Source of the DNA: Phoebastria nigripes
Taxonomy: Eukaryota; Chordata; Aves; Procellariiformes; Diomedeidae
Assembly: GCA_035582835.1 (NCBI GenBank)
Contig: JAYKAV010003364.1
Coordinates: 248,134-312,133 of the forward strand
Direction: 5' to 3'
Length of the DNA: 64,000 nucleotides
This document shows positions 1 through 12,639 of the stretch, piece after piece. Under the pieces are notes generated by a model that did not search any database, was not told where the DNA came from, and saw nothing but the letters and a program-made list of their open reading frames with translations. Position 1 is the stretch's first letter. Every line of letters begins with the position of its first letter. A program made the position numbers and the translations under genes.

Positions 1-447
1 TCAATCCCTTTGGCGGCAGAGTGCAGGCCACAGTTTGCTTTCACTTGGAGGGACATCCAGTACACCTGGAATCGACTGCCCCAGGGGTGGAAACACAGCC
101 CCACCATTTGCCATGGACTGGTCCACACCGCACTGGAGCAGGGTGAGGCTCCGGAACACCTGCAGTACATTGATGACATCATCGTATGGGGCAACACAGC
201 AGAAGAAGTTTTTGAGAAAGGGGAGGGAATAGTCCAAATCCTTCTGAAGGCTGGTTTTGCCATAAAACAAAGTAAGGTCAAGGGACCTGCACANGANATC
301 CAGTTTTTAGGAATAAAATGGCAAGATGGGTGTCATCAGATCCCAATGGATGTGACCAACAAAATAACAGCCATGTCTCCACCAACTAGCAAAAAGGAAA
401 CACAAGCTTTCTTAGGTGTTGTGGGTTTTTGGAGAATGCATATTCCA
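1..447 (+). pseudogene. ERVL-class endogenous retrovirus pol fragment (reverse transcriptase), partial
   Basis: Part of the reverse transcriptase of an endogenous retrovirus; in a live element this enzyme copies the RNA genome into DNA. The frame is open from base 1 to a TAA at 472-474, but retroviral similarity stops near base 447 and the last nine codons look unrelated. Visible motifs, in order: an LPQGW block at 76-90, the catalytic YIDD at 166-177 with both aspartates present, FLGIKW at 304-321, and a FLGV..FW block near 409-432 at the edge of the connection region. Two Ns (294, 297) fall in third codon positions. The N-terminal part of the domain lies beyond the left edge; RNase H and integrase are missing on the right, where AT-rich DNA begins. 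Motif style fits avian ERVL (class III); I recognise the family by eye, not by search. It cannot encode a working polymerase as it stands. Confidence 0.85.
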
Positions 448-648
448 TTTCATACAGAAGGACTCTCCTTATAATAAGAATAATATTTCCAGGTAAACAG
501 GAGTCTTTTCTCCATGTAGAACTAGCTGAGATTTATATGTCAAAACAAAAGTATTTTAAATCAGTGGTGATTTTTATTCCCTCCACAGAAATCCAGCTAT
601 GAAATGTGTACTATGGGAGGTACACGTGAGCTGGGGAAAGAGGTCATT

Positions 649-747
649 TGTGTGTATGTGTGTATATATAAATATATAAATGTGAATACACATAAATATA
701 TGTATGTATAGCTACATAAATATAGCTACACACAGTAAGGGGGGGGA
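649..747. repeat. TG/TA low-complexity tract ending in a G9 run
   Basis: Alternating TG then TA dinucleotides with interruptions run from 649 to about 733, including a near-duplicate of a short ATAAATATA...GCTACA segment. A run of nine G follows at 739-747. This is a decayed compound microsatellite. No function is implied. Confidence 0.7.
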
Positions 748-1859
748 GCATTCCTGAGTCTTCTCTAAGTTCATTTTGTAGCCTGAAGCCTTGCCAATAA
801 CCTTAGTTACAACAAAGTAGTATACAGTGGCATTCTGTGTGATGAGAAAGATCATTAAATTCATACAGGTTTTATGGAGATACATGTTAGATCTTTGGTG
901 CAGAGGATTCAGAAGAAAAGCAAACAGTGGTGTCGCAGGACATCTTTGTTATAACCTTTTTTAATAAAAGTTTTCAAGATTTCTAGTTAACTGATCTCTG
1001 CAGAATACACAGTAAATTATTTTATACTTCCCATATATTTCAACTTAATCTAACTGAGCATAAATTGAGAGAAAATACTTTTTCTCTCTCACAGTCTGTT
1101 ACTTGTCTCAAAGGGCCACCACCATAGATAAAGGATCTTTAAATCTCTCCAACAGTTCACTGTTCTCAGGGCATCATCAGAACCTGTTTGTACGAACATA
1201 GATTTTTCTCAATTAGTTAATGAATTCAATCTGCAATGGATACTGCTGGCATCTCCTGTACTTTGTGTAGCTCACTAACTCAACAGAACTCTGTATATTT
1301 CCTATTAAAGGATACACATCTCATACAGGTGTTTAATCCATCTTTAAAAATATTAGTAGGACAGATATAAGTCCAACTGAGTGAACAACACTGTCATTAA
1401 CATTCACAACGATGGAGTTGCCTGAAAGGCTTAAGGAGATGTGCTGTTTCATTTAGAAATATATGAAACTACAATTCACTAAACTCTTCCTACAACATAT
1501 TAGCAGATATGATATTTTTTATCAGGGTTAGGGATTTGAGATGACAATTATTCAAAAGGAATCTGAAGGCCTCAGATAGATATATATTCCCCAGCAAAAT
1601 CTACAAATTATTGAGAAACTGACCTCTCCTGAATTTTTTTTAAAACCCAGCCTTTATACTTGGAACAGCTCTGTATTTTTCCTCAAGTGCTTTCTAGAAT
1701 ACCCGGGAACATCTTTTCCCTGGAGTCCAAGTGTAATGAAGCCTGAGGTGTCCAAGGAGGTGTTGGTACAGAATATACAAAGTACAATTCATGTTTCACA
1801 TGTAGCGCGCTCTGCTGTCAAGTTCCTTTTTCTTTATTTGTGGTCTTACACAAGCAGCT

Positions 1860-1861
<2 letters not shown>

Positions 1862-1887
<26 letters not shown>
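1862..1887. repeat. T26 homopolymer
   Basis: Uninterrupted run of 26 T. Flanks show no recognisable retrogene or SINE body, so it is best read as a simple repeat. Its length makes the assembled count uncertain. Confidence 0.8.
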
Positions 1888-1893
<6 letters not shown>

Positions 1894-4762
1894 TAAGGTA
1901 AGGAGTCATGTAGGCTTTGTTTTACTCATATGCAGGGGCGCTCTCATTCTGAATAATTTTTACACCTGAGTCTCTGCTCATGATAAATTTTTGCCTTTTA
2001 TCATGTATCTTCTGTAAGATTTAAAGACTCTTATGTTATGGGTGCAGATTTCTAGATATTATTCATTTCATTTCTTTAAGTTGCTGACCTTTTTAAGTCT
2101 ACAAACTTAAATATTTGAAAAGGTGGGGTTGGATGTTGAATGAATTGCAATTCATTTTAGTTTCTTTTTTATGAAATTGTTTTCTAAAATTTAAAAAAAA
2201 AAAAAAAATTGTTTTTCCAGGAATTAATTTTCTGATAATGTTTTTAGTGTTTGAAAGAATGCAGGTATCATAGATTCAGGAAAAAAATATTTCCACCCTC
2301 TAAAACTGTTGAGTACTAGTATGAGCTAGTGCCTTATGGCATAATAGGTGTATGTTTGAACTCTTTCCATTGCCTCTTTATTTTTCTTTTTTTTCCCCTT
2401 GCCTTACCTTTTCCCTCTCATTATTCCCTAGTACTTTCAACTCAGAATATAACCCTCATATAATTTCACTCTAGATTTGAATTCAATGTCTGGACAGATC
2501 TATCCGTAAAGAAAGCAAATTTGCACACCTTTCATATTTCAATAAAGGCTTCTTATTGACAGCGTCATTAGGTATTAGGAAATAAACCTTATGTAAGGTT
2601 TTCTTCAGTGACACTCCTTGAACAAAATCTTACCAGAAGTTTATTTCTTTACTTGCTCCATAGAAGCAACATTTCTGATATTTGGAGTCTGAGCCAGGAC
2701 ATGCATTGAGCCCATTTCTTTGTCGTACTATACAGCCTCAGCTTTTAGGATACCAAAAAAGCTGATATGTACGTGACACATATGAAAGAGAGGGAAACAA
2801 CAGAATATGTCTTTTCCTCCACTGCATCTGGCCCCCCATTAATTATATATCACTCCAGTTTATTTGTTGTTGCTGTTTTTTTCAATTAAGTAATTTCTAG
2901 CTTCTAGCTTTCCCCTACTGTGTGGGGAACACAGTAGTTACAAATGTGGACCCATACTAGCCAGGAAAGAAAGTAAAAGGGAAAGGCAGGTGATAGATGA
3001 GCCCTCTGCCGATTTCCAGACTGAGATGAAATGCAGCATTTCCCATTCACAGAAAAATAAAAAAAAAAAATTAAAAAAAAGTTGATGATTTTTTACAAAC
3101 CTTCCCAACCCCTACAGTTTTCAGTAAAACTGATGTCCTTGTCAGAGTCATTGTTAAGAGAACTGGATATTTGCTCAGCTGTAGAAATCTGGAGTAAAAG
3201 ATTGTAGGTTCAATGAAATGGCATTTTCCAATTAAACTGTGTTTTGCTGGAAGTTCCCCAAGCTCCACCAAACACTATGGTTATACATCCTATGCAAACT
3301 AAAGATTTGCATCATTTTTGCATGGCAGATTTTTGAATACGTAAGGCTTGGGGGAACAAAGCTTTGCAAGGTGAACATTACAAAATGCCCAGTGCTTTTT
3401 CTTTCTCCCACAGGCTTTCCTGCAGGCATGGATAATAGGGACATTAGTTATTAAATTGGCACTGGGTCTTTCTCTATTTCTCTATCATTTTCAAACAGGT
3501 TAATTAAAGCACATTTATATGCCAGCTAAATAGAAAGTAACCTGCGTCAGAGGAATCTTCAGCACCCATTTTTTAATAAATCTTCCTGAACTTATAAATG
3601 TCCTTCAATCACTTTCAATAACTGTCTCTTGGAAGGTGCAAATATCTGCATCTTCATTTTTTTTTTTCAAAAACAAAGCAAATAAGTAATAAAAACCCTT
3701 TTTTTTTTTTTTTTTAGGTGGGAGTTCATTTTCCAAAATTCTGTATTGTGATCATAAATAAGCTCAAACNAAAAACTTATTTTATACAGTTATCATTCAT
3801 AAAGAATGAAAAGCAAAAGAAAATATCCTCCTGAGATTAAGAACAGAATAACTGCTTATCATGTAGTTCATGGGCTGACACGTGCAAAGGCACCAATATT
3901 GGGCACCTCAATCTACTTTTAACCTAAGTGAGATACANGTAAACAAAGAAAGCATTTCATCCTCAGCCTCTCACTTTTTTTTGGGACAAATGTTGACACA
4001 ATTGCAAGTGCATCTTCTATATACAGTTCTATCAATGACAGAAAACACCAGGTACTGCTGGTATGCAAAAACCTTATCAGCCACAAGTACACAAAACTTT
4101 GTCATATCTGTTTGTGCTGCTCAAGACTCAAAACCAAAATGTTAGGGCTCACCTATACGGTCAAGTTACATTGCTGTCTCCTCTGTGTATGCTCTTAACC
4201 AATAGCAAAACAAGACCATATAGCGTGGCTCCATCTTCTTTCACAGTTTCATGCTTGTAGATAATGTTTTAATATGAAGATGCGCGTAACTATTTTGAAG
4301 CATCAGGAACAAGGGGTACACTTTTACATTCAGAAGAATATTTAATTCTACAGATCTGTTTTTTTGTATTTTCTTAGATTTTTCTTTTCCCTTTAATATG
4401 GTAAGCTCCATGAAACTCTGTCACTGATAAACCATAAATATGATGTTTCTGTGAAGCTAATACCCAGAACTGGTTTATTCTATTGTGTCCCAAAAGACTG
4501 TCATAGAATATTCTAGCATAAAGCAACTTGGATCATTTGTTACCATTGATTTTTAGTCATAGTTCTTCATTGATTTCAGTAGGGAGTTCTTCTTAGGCAT
4601 CCCTGGCATGAAACGGTCATTTGTATTAGACTTTTTAGAAAAAAAAAACACATTGGTAAAAATGATCAAAATAAGCATCAAGAACTTTGCTCCATATTGT
4701 GAGCAATCACAATAACAAAGTTATCTATCCTGCATCACAGAATAATTGCAGCATGAAAAAAC

Positions 4763-4765
<3 letters not shown>

Positions 4766-4805
<40 letters not shown>
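4766..4805. repeat. T40 homopolymer
   Basis: Uninterrupted run of 40 T, the longest homopolymer in the window. On the minus strand it could be the A-tail of a retroposed transcript whose body would lie at 4806 onward, but that flank has no AATAAA complement close to the run and no recognisable transcript. CR1 elements, the main LINEs of birds, do not leave poly-A tails. I treat it as a simple repeat. Confidence 0.8.
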
Positions 4806-4809
<4 letters not shown>

Positions 4810-5344
4810 ACATCACTCCTTAGGAGCTAAATGAATTGGGATTACTTTCTGCAGAACCAAAAAATAAAATCTTCAGACCCTGGTGTTTCTCACTGTAGGA
4901 GCCATCTTGTGGAGGGAAGTTATTTTCCCTATGGTAGCTTAAAAAGCAGATTTGCTCTCCTTGAATTGGAAAAATATTCACAGGATGTAAAAAGCACACA
5001 GCCCTAAGTATATCTCCCTTTCACAGCTTTAAGAGAAAAAAATATAGACAGATGAGTCAGGATAATGTTTTGGGCTTTTTTTATACCTATTATTGGATGC
5101 TCATTCCCTAAAGATTTCTGTGCATGATCCTAGATCTACTGGAGGGAGAATTTTAACTTCCAAGGTCAAGAAACACACTCCTTTTTTAGGAAAAAACAGG
5201 ACGTGCACTCTTTAGAATTTGGATATGAATGTCCCTTATGCCATAGTATCAAAAAACTCATGCAATATAGTTTATCACTTTTATCACTGTCCTATTTTCT
5301 GAGCAGTTTATAATACTTAAAGGACATATTTACTCACATGCAGC

Positions 5345-5485
5345 AAGTTATTATCTGTCCCCATTTCCTAGATAACAAGGAGGATTAAAGTAGGGTATAC
5401 AAGAAATTTGTGAAAGAGGATGGAGTCAAACTTGAGAAGTTTTCCCACTTCTCATGCCATGAGTTTAAACACTGAGCTGTGCTTT
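5345..5485 (-). repeat. MIR-like ancient SINE fragment
   Basis: Read on the plus strand, the order of short blocks follows the reverse complement of MIR-type CORE-SINEs: a TTATTATCTGTCCCCATTT block at 5349-5367, then a decayed 'gatgaggaaactgag' region, and near 5455-5485 a segment resembling the complement of the tRNA-related head. Similarity is spread over about 140 bases with many substitutions. MIR-type SINEs predate amniote radiation and survive at low copy number in birds. Identification is by eye. Confidence 0.5.
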
Positions 5486-8400
5486 TTTCCCATTAGCAAT
5501 TACAATGTTTATATAATTCCTCATTCTGTTTCTCCCTACTCTAACTCAGCACTTTAGTTAGTAGTACACCTGATCCGGCTGGCAGTTCTGGCTGCAGGAC
5601 TTTATGAGCTCCTTTTCTCTCTTGGCAGGGCTTGGAGATGCTTCTTTTCTTAGTCAGTCAAGCATCATCGATAGGGAAATCATGTCAGTTCTAGCTGCCT
5701 TTGCTCTAGCGTACATTTAATCTGAACATCTTTTCTCTTGATCCTGCACTTTTGCTACGAAGTGCTTTGCTTTTGCAGCGAGCTTGTTCTAGCCCCGATT
5801 TCCATTAGTCGTGTTGAGATCTGAGGTTGTTATTCAGTCTTCGTATGCTGGAATCCACTCCCGTGAAAGAGCTGGCCTCATTGTCTCATTTCTGTGCTGC
5901 GGAGTTCATTTCTTTAATGATCTGACCATTGTTCACTTTCATTTCTGCCTTTGCAAACTGAACTGGAGCCTCACTGCTGGCTGTCTGAGAAGAGAAAGAT
6001 GGGCCTGCTGCTTCTCAATGGAATTGGGTGAGGATGGCAACTCTGTTAGGAAAACAGGTTTCTCTTCCTGAAAGATTATTCTTTAGTCCTCGCTTTTATC
6101 CTGGGTGCATTTATCCCAGCTTTCCCGCCTTGCAGAGACATGCTTTTCATGGGAATTGTTGCAAAAGAATGATGAGGCATTGCTCTTTAGCTAATCAGCT
6201 GTCTTTGACACTGTCTTTCTAGAACATTCAAAAACTTGATTATAAAGTCCCTTTATCCCCAGATTTTCTTCAATAATGTTTCTAGACTTAAAAATTTAAA
6301 ATATAAGAAAGGACATCAACAGTCTTCAAATCCACCTGACTTCCTATGGGACAATGGTATGCAGCACAGAGGAATATGCCAGACTACCTCATTCTTGAAG
6401 ATTAGCAGCAAAACTAGAATCCCTGGAAAGTTTTTGAAAGCTATAAAGAAATATGAAAGATTATTTAAGTAACGTTCCAAGGAACCAAGTTTTGGATTTT
6501 TCAAAGCTTTTTGGCAAGTGTTTTGTGCTTGGTTCAACTTCTATTTTCTTTTTTATATTATACCATCAAAGCAAGTCAGTTCCACAATGTCTTCTTTACT
6601 CCTTTGGTCTGTCTCTGACTTTGATATGCTCATTGTAGGGTCAGCTCTAAGAACTCAGAGCTTTCCCCAAAGACAAAGTTTTATCATTTCTTCTAGGTTT
6701 GCTGACCCAGAAAAATTCTAGAACAACAAGTGATATGAACAAAGCAGGCACTTAGACCACAGAAAAAAGTACAGATCCGAAGACAGAAATGCAATCAAGG
6801 ACAAAGGCATTACTAAGGAATAAGGAGGAAGGACTTATTGGAAAAAAGGATGTCCAAAACAGTTAAGGCCTGCAGATAAATCAGGGAGTGGAGGTAAGGA
6901 AGGGATGTCTTTGGAAAGATTTATTCCCTGCACCCCCCACCTCTTGCTTTTCTTTAATGCAGCAAAATGGAATGTATTAATAAAATACAAGTGAATTGTT
7001 CATAAAAACATCTGTGACCAAGCAGAAAAGTCTTTCAATAAGGTTTATGTTCTTGAGGTATAGATATAGTATTAAAAATCTCTTCCTAAAACCTATAATT
7101 TCTGCTTCAGTGATAAAAGTGACACTGATGTCTTCAGTTTTGCTGTTAACATATTCAGGTAGTTTCAGACAACTTTCTGCCCATTTGATTTCTTTCAAGT
7201 TACCTTTGATTTTGTTGAAACAGGCAACAAAAACCAGGCATTTCTTACAGATTTAGTTACAGAATATATAATACTTCATCATCTTAAGCAGGCTACTCAG
7301 TCTAGCTAAAGAATGTTGTTGATTTTTCAGTGTTTGTGCAGCTACAGTAGATCTGACCTAAAACTCATTTAAATGAAAGACATGCATTGAATCCATGGGC
7401 TTTGGGGCATAAACCAGTCAGCCTTTCGCTGACTCACTGAAATGCTGTAGTCAGATATATGATTCATGTTTCCTTCCAATGCCTTGGACTTGAATGTGGT
7501 TATTCAAGGAGTTAGTAATCACAGGGCCAGTATTTTATAAGCTATGAACGTTATAAGAATGCAGATATATCAACTCAGTACTGTTCTTTCTGAACAGAAT
7601 GGTTTTTTCAACAGTGCAATTCAGCTTCAAAACAGAAATGAAAGGAAAAAAAAATCAAAAAGACAACATAAAAGCTGTGTTAAAATTGCAGTTCAAAACT
7701 GGAACCTGCAAGTATAAGCATTCACAATCATTGATATTAGGAAAACAAGACAGGTAGATAAGGTGTTAGTTTGCAACCACAGATAACAAAAAAGTTAAAG
7801 GGCTTTAAATAGAGAAGAAATCTATGGATCAGTTTTTTTATTACATTGATATCATTGACATTACCATTAGGCTTCACTAGAATCACTAGCTAGATTGGTA
7901 TAAAGTGGCAGCAGATTTGGTAAATGTGGGTGTAGATTATTTTGAATAAGGTATACAAATAAGGATATGTAGGGAAAAAAAACCAGAAAACACCAGGATG
8001 AAAATCCCAACTGTATAAAAGGCTCTCATTAATTTCAAGAAAGAACAACTGGATAATTTATCTAGTTATCACTGTATGAGGACAAGTACCAGTGAAGAAA
8101 CACAGACATCTACTTGCTGATTACTGATTTGTCACTTTCTTTCCCTCCAGCTTACTAGAAAGTAGAAGAGAAAAGGACATTAATATATTTTTCTAGTTAT
8201 TTTTCATTAATATTCTTTTATGTATTTATTAACTAAATTTAGTAAATAACAGAAACTCTAATATAAAAAGAAATATTTCCTGCATTTAATTAAGGGCAAG
8301 ATATTTTAGAATATGGATCCATTTTTTCAGCCTGAATCAGCGCTTATCAGGCACCATCAATGACCACCATTATCACAAAGTAGTTACTTAAATAGGTGTC

Positions 8401-10009
8401 ATTCAAGAGTTTTCTGTTGTTAAACTAAATCCTAGTGTTGAAAACATTAGCGGAGTCACATAATGTATGTGATAACAATTGCCCTGAGAATTATTACAGG
8501 ACCCACAAAGATCCTTCCTCTTCTGCCTGGCTTTGTAGCATTTCAGTGGATTCCCCTTAACTTTGTAGTGAGAGAAGAAAGTTGAGTTACAGCAGCAGAT
8601 AAGGAGGCCTTCAAGTTTCTAGACCAGATTTCATTCCTTCCTTGCTAGACAGCTAATGTGAAGAATGATTGCCATCTATAAAGCCTCTAATCTGCCCCAC
8701 CAAGATAAATAAAATGGGAAGCAATCAAGATTTTCAGGATACCCTTTACACTGTATCATCCATGGCCAAATTACCTGTTTTCACCAGATGAAACTACACT
8801 TTAGTATGTTTCTGAAAGGATGTGATAGAAACACACTGTATAGCCAGGATGCTAGGGACCGGTATTTTAGGCTTATATAAAGTAAATCTTTAACCTGACA
8901 TTTTTTCTCAATCAGAGGAAGGAAATGATGAACCAAGAAGTCTGGGTCTGCAATATGTCAGAGGAAGTATTAGTAGAAAAAGACTGTTTGCCTTAGTTTC
9001 TTAGATACATACAAGTAGCATTGCTAGAGGACAATTTCATGCCCCTGTGAAGAAACCTGAGTGGAAAATTCATGTCACAATTAGCAGCAGAGATTCTGTG
9101 AATTGCTTTGTAACTACTGATAAAGTGCAATTGCTTGAGTTGCAGCAAAGGGAACTACACTTGGGTGCACCATCCTTCCTTTGGAAAAAAGGGGTTTTTT
9201 CATTCTACTTTCTTTGGAAATGCTGCAAACAATTTTTCAACCCCACCCTGACTTTTCTGGGTTGTGTGACAGGATCATTTCCAGGTATCCGTTTTTTCAA
9301 TGCTACTAAGGGATGACTCAGCCTCTTGTGTCACTGACATGCAGTTGACAATCATTCTTATTTCTTGTTTTTAAGCAAATAACATCACTGAAGACCAAAT
9401 CTATCCTTAGTGATAGGTGTGTGTCACTGCATGCCCTTCATTCCTAATCATCCACATTGGTACTATTGGAACTCTGCCCTCAAGTCCCGTACAGACTTTG
9501 CGCCCAAACTTCCTTCTAGGGAAGGAACAGGGAGCAGGAGAGGAAAGGGCTGGCGCATTCCCAGATCTCACTTCAAGAAGGAGTCAGTGTGTAGTTAGGG
9601 TATGGAGCAGGACCTGAAGGCTCAGAAACATAGAGATGGCCAGTTTAGATACAGTCCCACAGTCTAGAGGATAGTGACCTGAGCATTGTAAATTACTTGA
9701 TTCTTAAAAATAGGATAAAAATGTGATGTTCTCATTGTCTACTATATTAATGGACTATAAATGCCCTTTCTGTCAATTCTGTATGCTCAGTACAACTGGG
9801 AATTACAAAATAGTTCGCAATTTTTTAATTTAATGAAGAATTTGTGAAATCTATTATCACTACTAATACAGTAGAATCTAAAAATTCCAATTGCCTTATT
9901 TTGCTGTACATTCTTCTGCAAAAATGTGTAGTTTGAATAAAAGAAGCTGAAAAATTATATACATATGTATATATATACATTATACATATCAAAGGTCATG
10001 ATTTCTTTT
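5486..10009. other. AT-rich non-coding DNA, no gene seen
   Basis: No exon, RNA gene or mobile element recognised. Open frames are at most about 90 codons and lack domains. A TA-rich tract sits at the right end (9955-9989). Confidence 0.55.
9955..9989. repeat. TA-rich microsatellite
   Basis: Imperfect (TA)n with CATATG and GTATAT interruptions, about 35 bases. It directly precedes a MIR-like fragment. Confidence 0.7.
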
Positions 10010-10135
10010 TTTGTTGATGAGGAATTGAAGAACAGAGAGAGGCAGTAACTAGCCAAAGCATACATATAAAAATCAAAATATTAGCCTTCCCAGTTCTAAC
10101 AGTCCAATGCCACCCTGTTGATTCTCCTTAAAATT
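10010..10135 (-). repeat. MIR-like ancient SINE fragment
   Basis: On the plus strand, a GATGAGGAATTGAAGAACAG block at 10016-10035 is followed by AGAGAGGCAGTAACTAGCCAA, then an AG-TT-CTAACAGTCCAATG segment near 10094-10112. These match, in order, the complement of the MIR core (gatgaggaaactgaggcacagagagg...aagtaacttgccc) and of its tRNA-derived head. Divergence is high, as expected for an element of this age. Confidence 0.55.
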
Positions 10136-10899
10136 TGCAAGAGCATGGCACTGTCCCAGATAAATTACGACTTGGTGTTCTCCACAGGAGCTCACTGCCA
10201 GATGCTATGTCCCTCCACTACCAGTCAGCATGCAGGATTCGTAGCGCTTAGAGAGGCCAGCTATTTGAATTGAGTTTTGGTAGTTCTCTGATGAGGTCTG
10301 TATTGGCTACCTGAAACTCAAGTCAACACGGAGTGCTTTCACTAAAAGATCCTAGTTGCATATGTAGGAAAAATCCAAAGGGAGAATGTCCTCAGTGGTA
10401 GCTCCCAACCGTTGAACTTGCTCCACAGACGACCTGCCATAGCCCTAAAGGCGAGCAGACTGTGTCTCTGCCATGCTCAGACAGCAAGAGTCTGAAGTCA
10501 CCAATCATCACAGGGAGCTATATGCCCCTATACTGAAGGAAAGGGATTGGAGGAGCTTTGTTTCAAGGAGAGAGAGTGAGGATCTTTTTAATAGACAGAC
10601 AGCTTTCTTATGTCATTCAGTGTTGTTTTGTTACTTTGAAGAAAGAAGGAGAGTTTCTACGCAGTAAAAGTAACCTTAGGCTAAAATGGCTGAAATGGTT
10701 TTATATGAGTAGGTATCTGGCAGCTTTGCTTTGTAGTAGGCTATGCAAAGAGTATGAATGTTAGAGAAGAGGACAGAAAGAATATTAACAGGGAAATTAA
10801 TAATTTTTTGAGTTTTACAGAAGGGCTTGGGCTGTAATGATAGTATGCACTGTGATATGCAATACCTACAGAAAGTCATAGTTAGTGGTTAAGAGAAGA
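10136..10899. other. Non-coding spacer, no gene seen
   Basis: No element or exon recognised between two MIR-like fragments. Short overlapping open frames near 10473-10764 have no domain and no supporting splice context that I can argue for. Confidence 0.5.
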
Positions 10900-11180
10900 T
10901 AATATTTAGCATTTATATAGTGCTCCACAGCTTCAAAGAACTATGCAAACATAAATTAATTAATCCTCAGGATTTTAAGATCTCTATTTACATAGGTAGA
11001 TTCCTCTTAGAAAGTTCTGTGTGACACAGATGATTACATCTACTTATAAAATAGGACAAACAACAGCAATAATATCACTGGCTTTGTGAATTAGTTAAGC
11101 ACCATTATCCCTCTTCTGCTGATGGAAAAGCTGAGGTTTAACTATCAGGAAATTTCTGTGAGGCATGTCAATGACAGCTG
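10900..11180 (-). repeat. MIR-like ancient SINE, possibly interrupted
   Basis: The left part, an AGCATTTATATAGTGC block at 10908-10923 followed by a CTTCAAAG...CAAACAT...TTAATTAATCCTCA run to about 10970, resembles the 3' portion of MIR/MIR3-type repeats in reverse. After a less recognisable stretch, ATTATCCCTCTTCTGCTGATGG at about 11104-11125 and CTGAGG at 11131-11136 resume the core in the right order. The extra spacing suggests an internal insertion or two adjacent copies. Identification is by eye. Confidence 0.5.
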
Positions 11181-12639
11181 AAATTAAATTTTAGGAATGG
11201 CCTGTCTTTTGACTCTTATTTTCTGTGTGCTAAGTAAGTCTAAGGAACAATATGGTTTAGTGATGCGAGATAGACAAATATATTTAAATTAAAAAGTTCA
11301 CAGTCATGATATTTCTATTCTCATAACATTTCCATCACAATAGTGTAGTTTGGCGATATTTGTTTGAAGCCTACATCATAAGTAATTTTGGGGTATGGGA
11401 AAAGATATGGGAAAAGCATTCATCACAATATGGTCAGATTCTGACCACTGTCAAAGAACAGACCAATTTCACAGCACCTATTAATTTATCTGTTTGGTGC
11501 TTTTTAAAAGCTCTTTCTTTATTATCCATCTTCTCAGCTTTTCAAATACAGCTAACACATATGGCTGCAATAAAGTCTGACATGATGCAAAGATGTCCAC
11601 CAGAGTCTGCAGAGATCCTGTAATAACATTGATCCCACTTAGGAGTTAACTCAGAGGCCTGATCATAATTAAAAATGTCAACATCATTAAATACTTCATT
11701 TCTCAAATATGAACGAAGAGGTTGAGTCACATATTTGCATAATTTACATAACAGCCATCTAATTTTGGTGATTGAATTGATGACACCTGGGATGTCTAAG
11801 CTTTTGGGTTTTTCTCTCTAGTCCACAAAGAGTCAGACCTAGGGAACTTTTCAGATCCTATCAGTGTATTGAAGCTCCACTATGGGTATTCAAATCCAAA
11901 AATCTGAGAGAACACAAACAATCTTATTGTGGTTATTTCACATCATTTGCTTTAAGTATGATGGCAGCTGATACGGATGGAGCACAGAGAGCTTTTCTCA
12001 CTTTATTGTTCTCACCTGACTCCTGCTAGGAAGATAAATGGTAATGTTGTCAGTCAAAAATATTTTAATATTAAGTTTTCTCTCTCAAGTGGGACTAAAT
12101 GGTATTACAGCATTGCATCAATTATCTTATTATAACCTAGTTTTTAAGAACAGTAAATTGGGTTTTCAAAAATGAACTCAGTTCAACAGAAACAAACTAT
12201 CATTAACCGTGCAGCCTGGTAACTTCCTGTTTTACTTTATTGCATCATTAATTTGCAGAAAAATGTCCCATTTGTAAACCAGAAATAGNCAAGGAGTAGA
12301 GCCAAGAAGACTCTTCATGGTATAGGTAACTTAGATAACTCCATTTTGAACCTTTTGCCACATAATTTAAAATGTTAAATCTTACAAGGTTTGCATTATA
12401 AATGTGTTTCTGGTGTTGGCAGGTGTGGTTTGGGCGGGGGGGGGGCGTTGCATTTTATTTTTGCATGCATATTATAATATATAGACCTAGAATTTTGTTA
12501 ATAGGTAGTAAATTGCTTTGCTACAGTAGCTGTAAAAAATTAAAAACCAAAATGGCCTAGGATAAAATCTTGACTCATGGGAAATTCAGCTGTCATGGGA
12601 CAAGAGGAGAGGTCTTCTCATGAATTAATAAATAGCTTA
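11181..12639. other. Non-coding DNA, no gene seen
   Basis: No exon or mobile element recognised. A GGGC-G10 run at 12432-12445 is the only notable composition feature. Confidence 0.5.

Larger units (their letters stand above)
448..5344. other. AT-rich non-coding DNA, no gene seen
   Basis: No recognisable exon or retroelement coding sequence was found here. Open frames are under 90 codons and carry no domain. The stretch holds a TG/TA-rich low-complexity tract, a T26 run, a T40 run and shorter poly-A and poly-T runs, listed separately. No similarity to the pol fragment could be followed past base 447, so the rest of that provirus is not present to the right. Confidence 0.6.

Noticed and set aside
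4500..4560. CR1 3' end suggested by TCATAGAATATTCTAG
   Set aside because: The following sequence does not continue into CR1 3' UTR.
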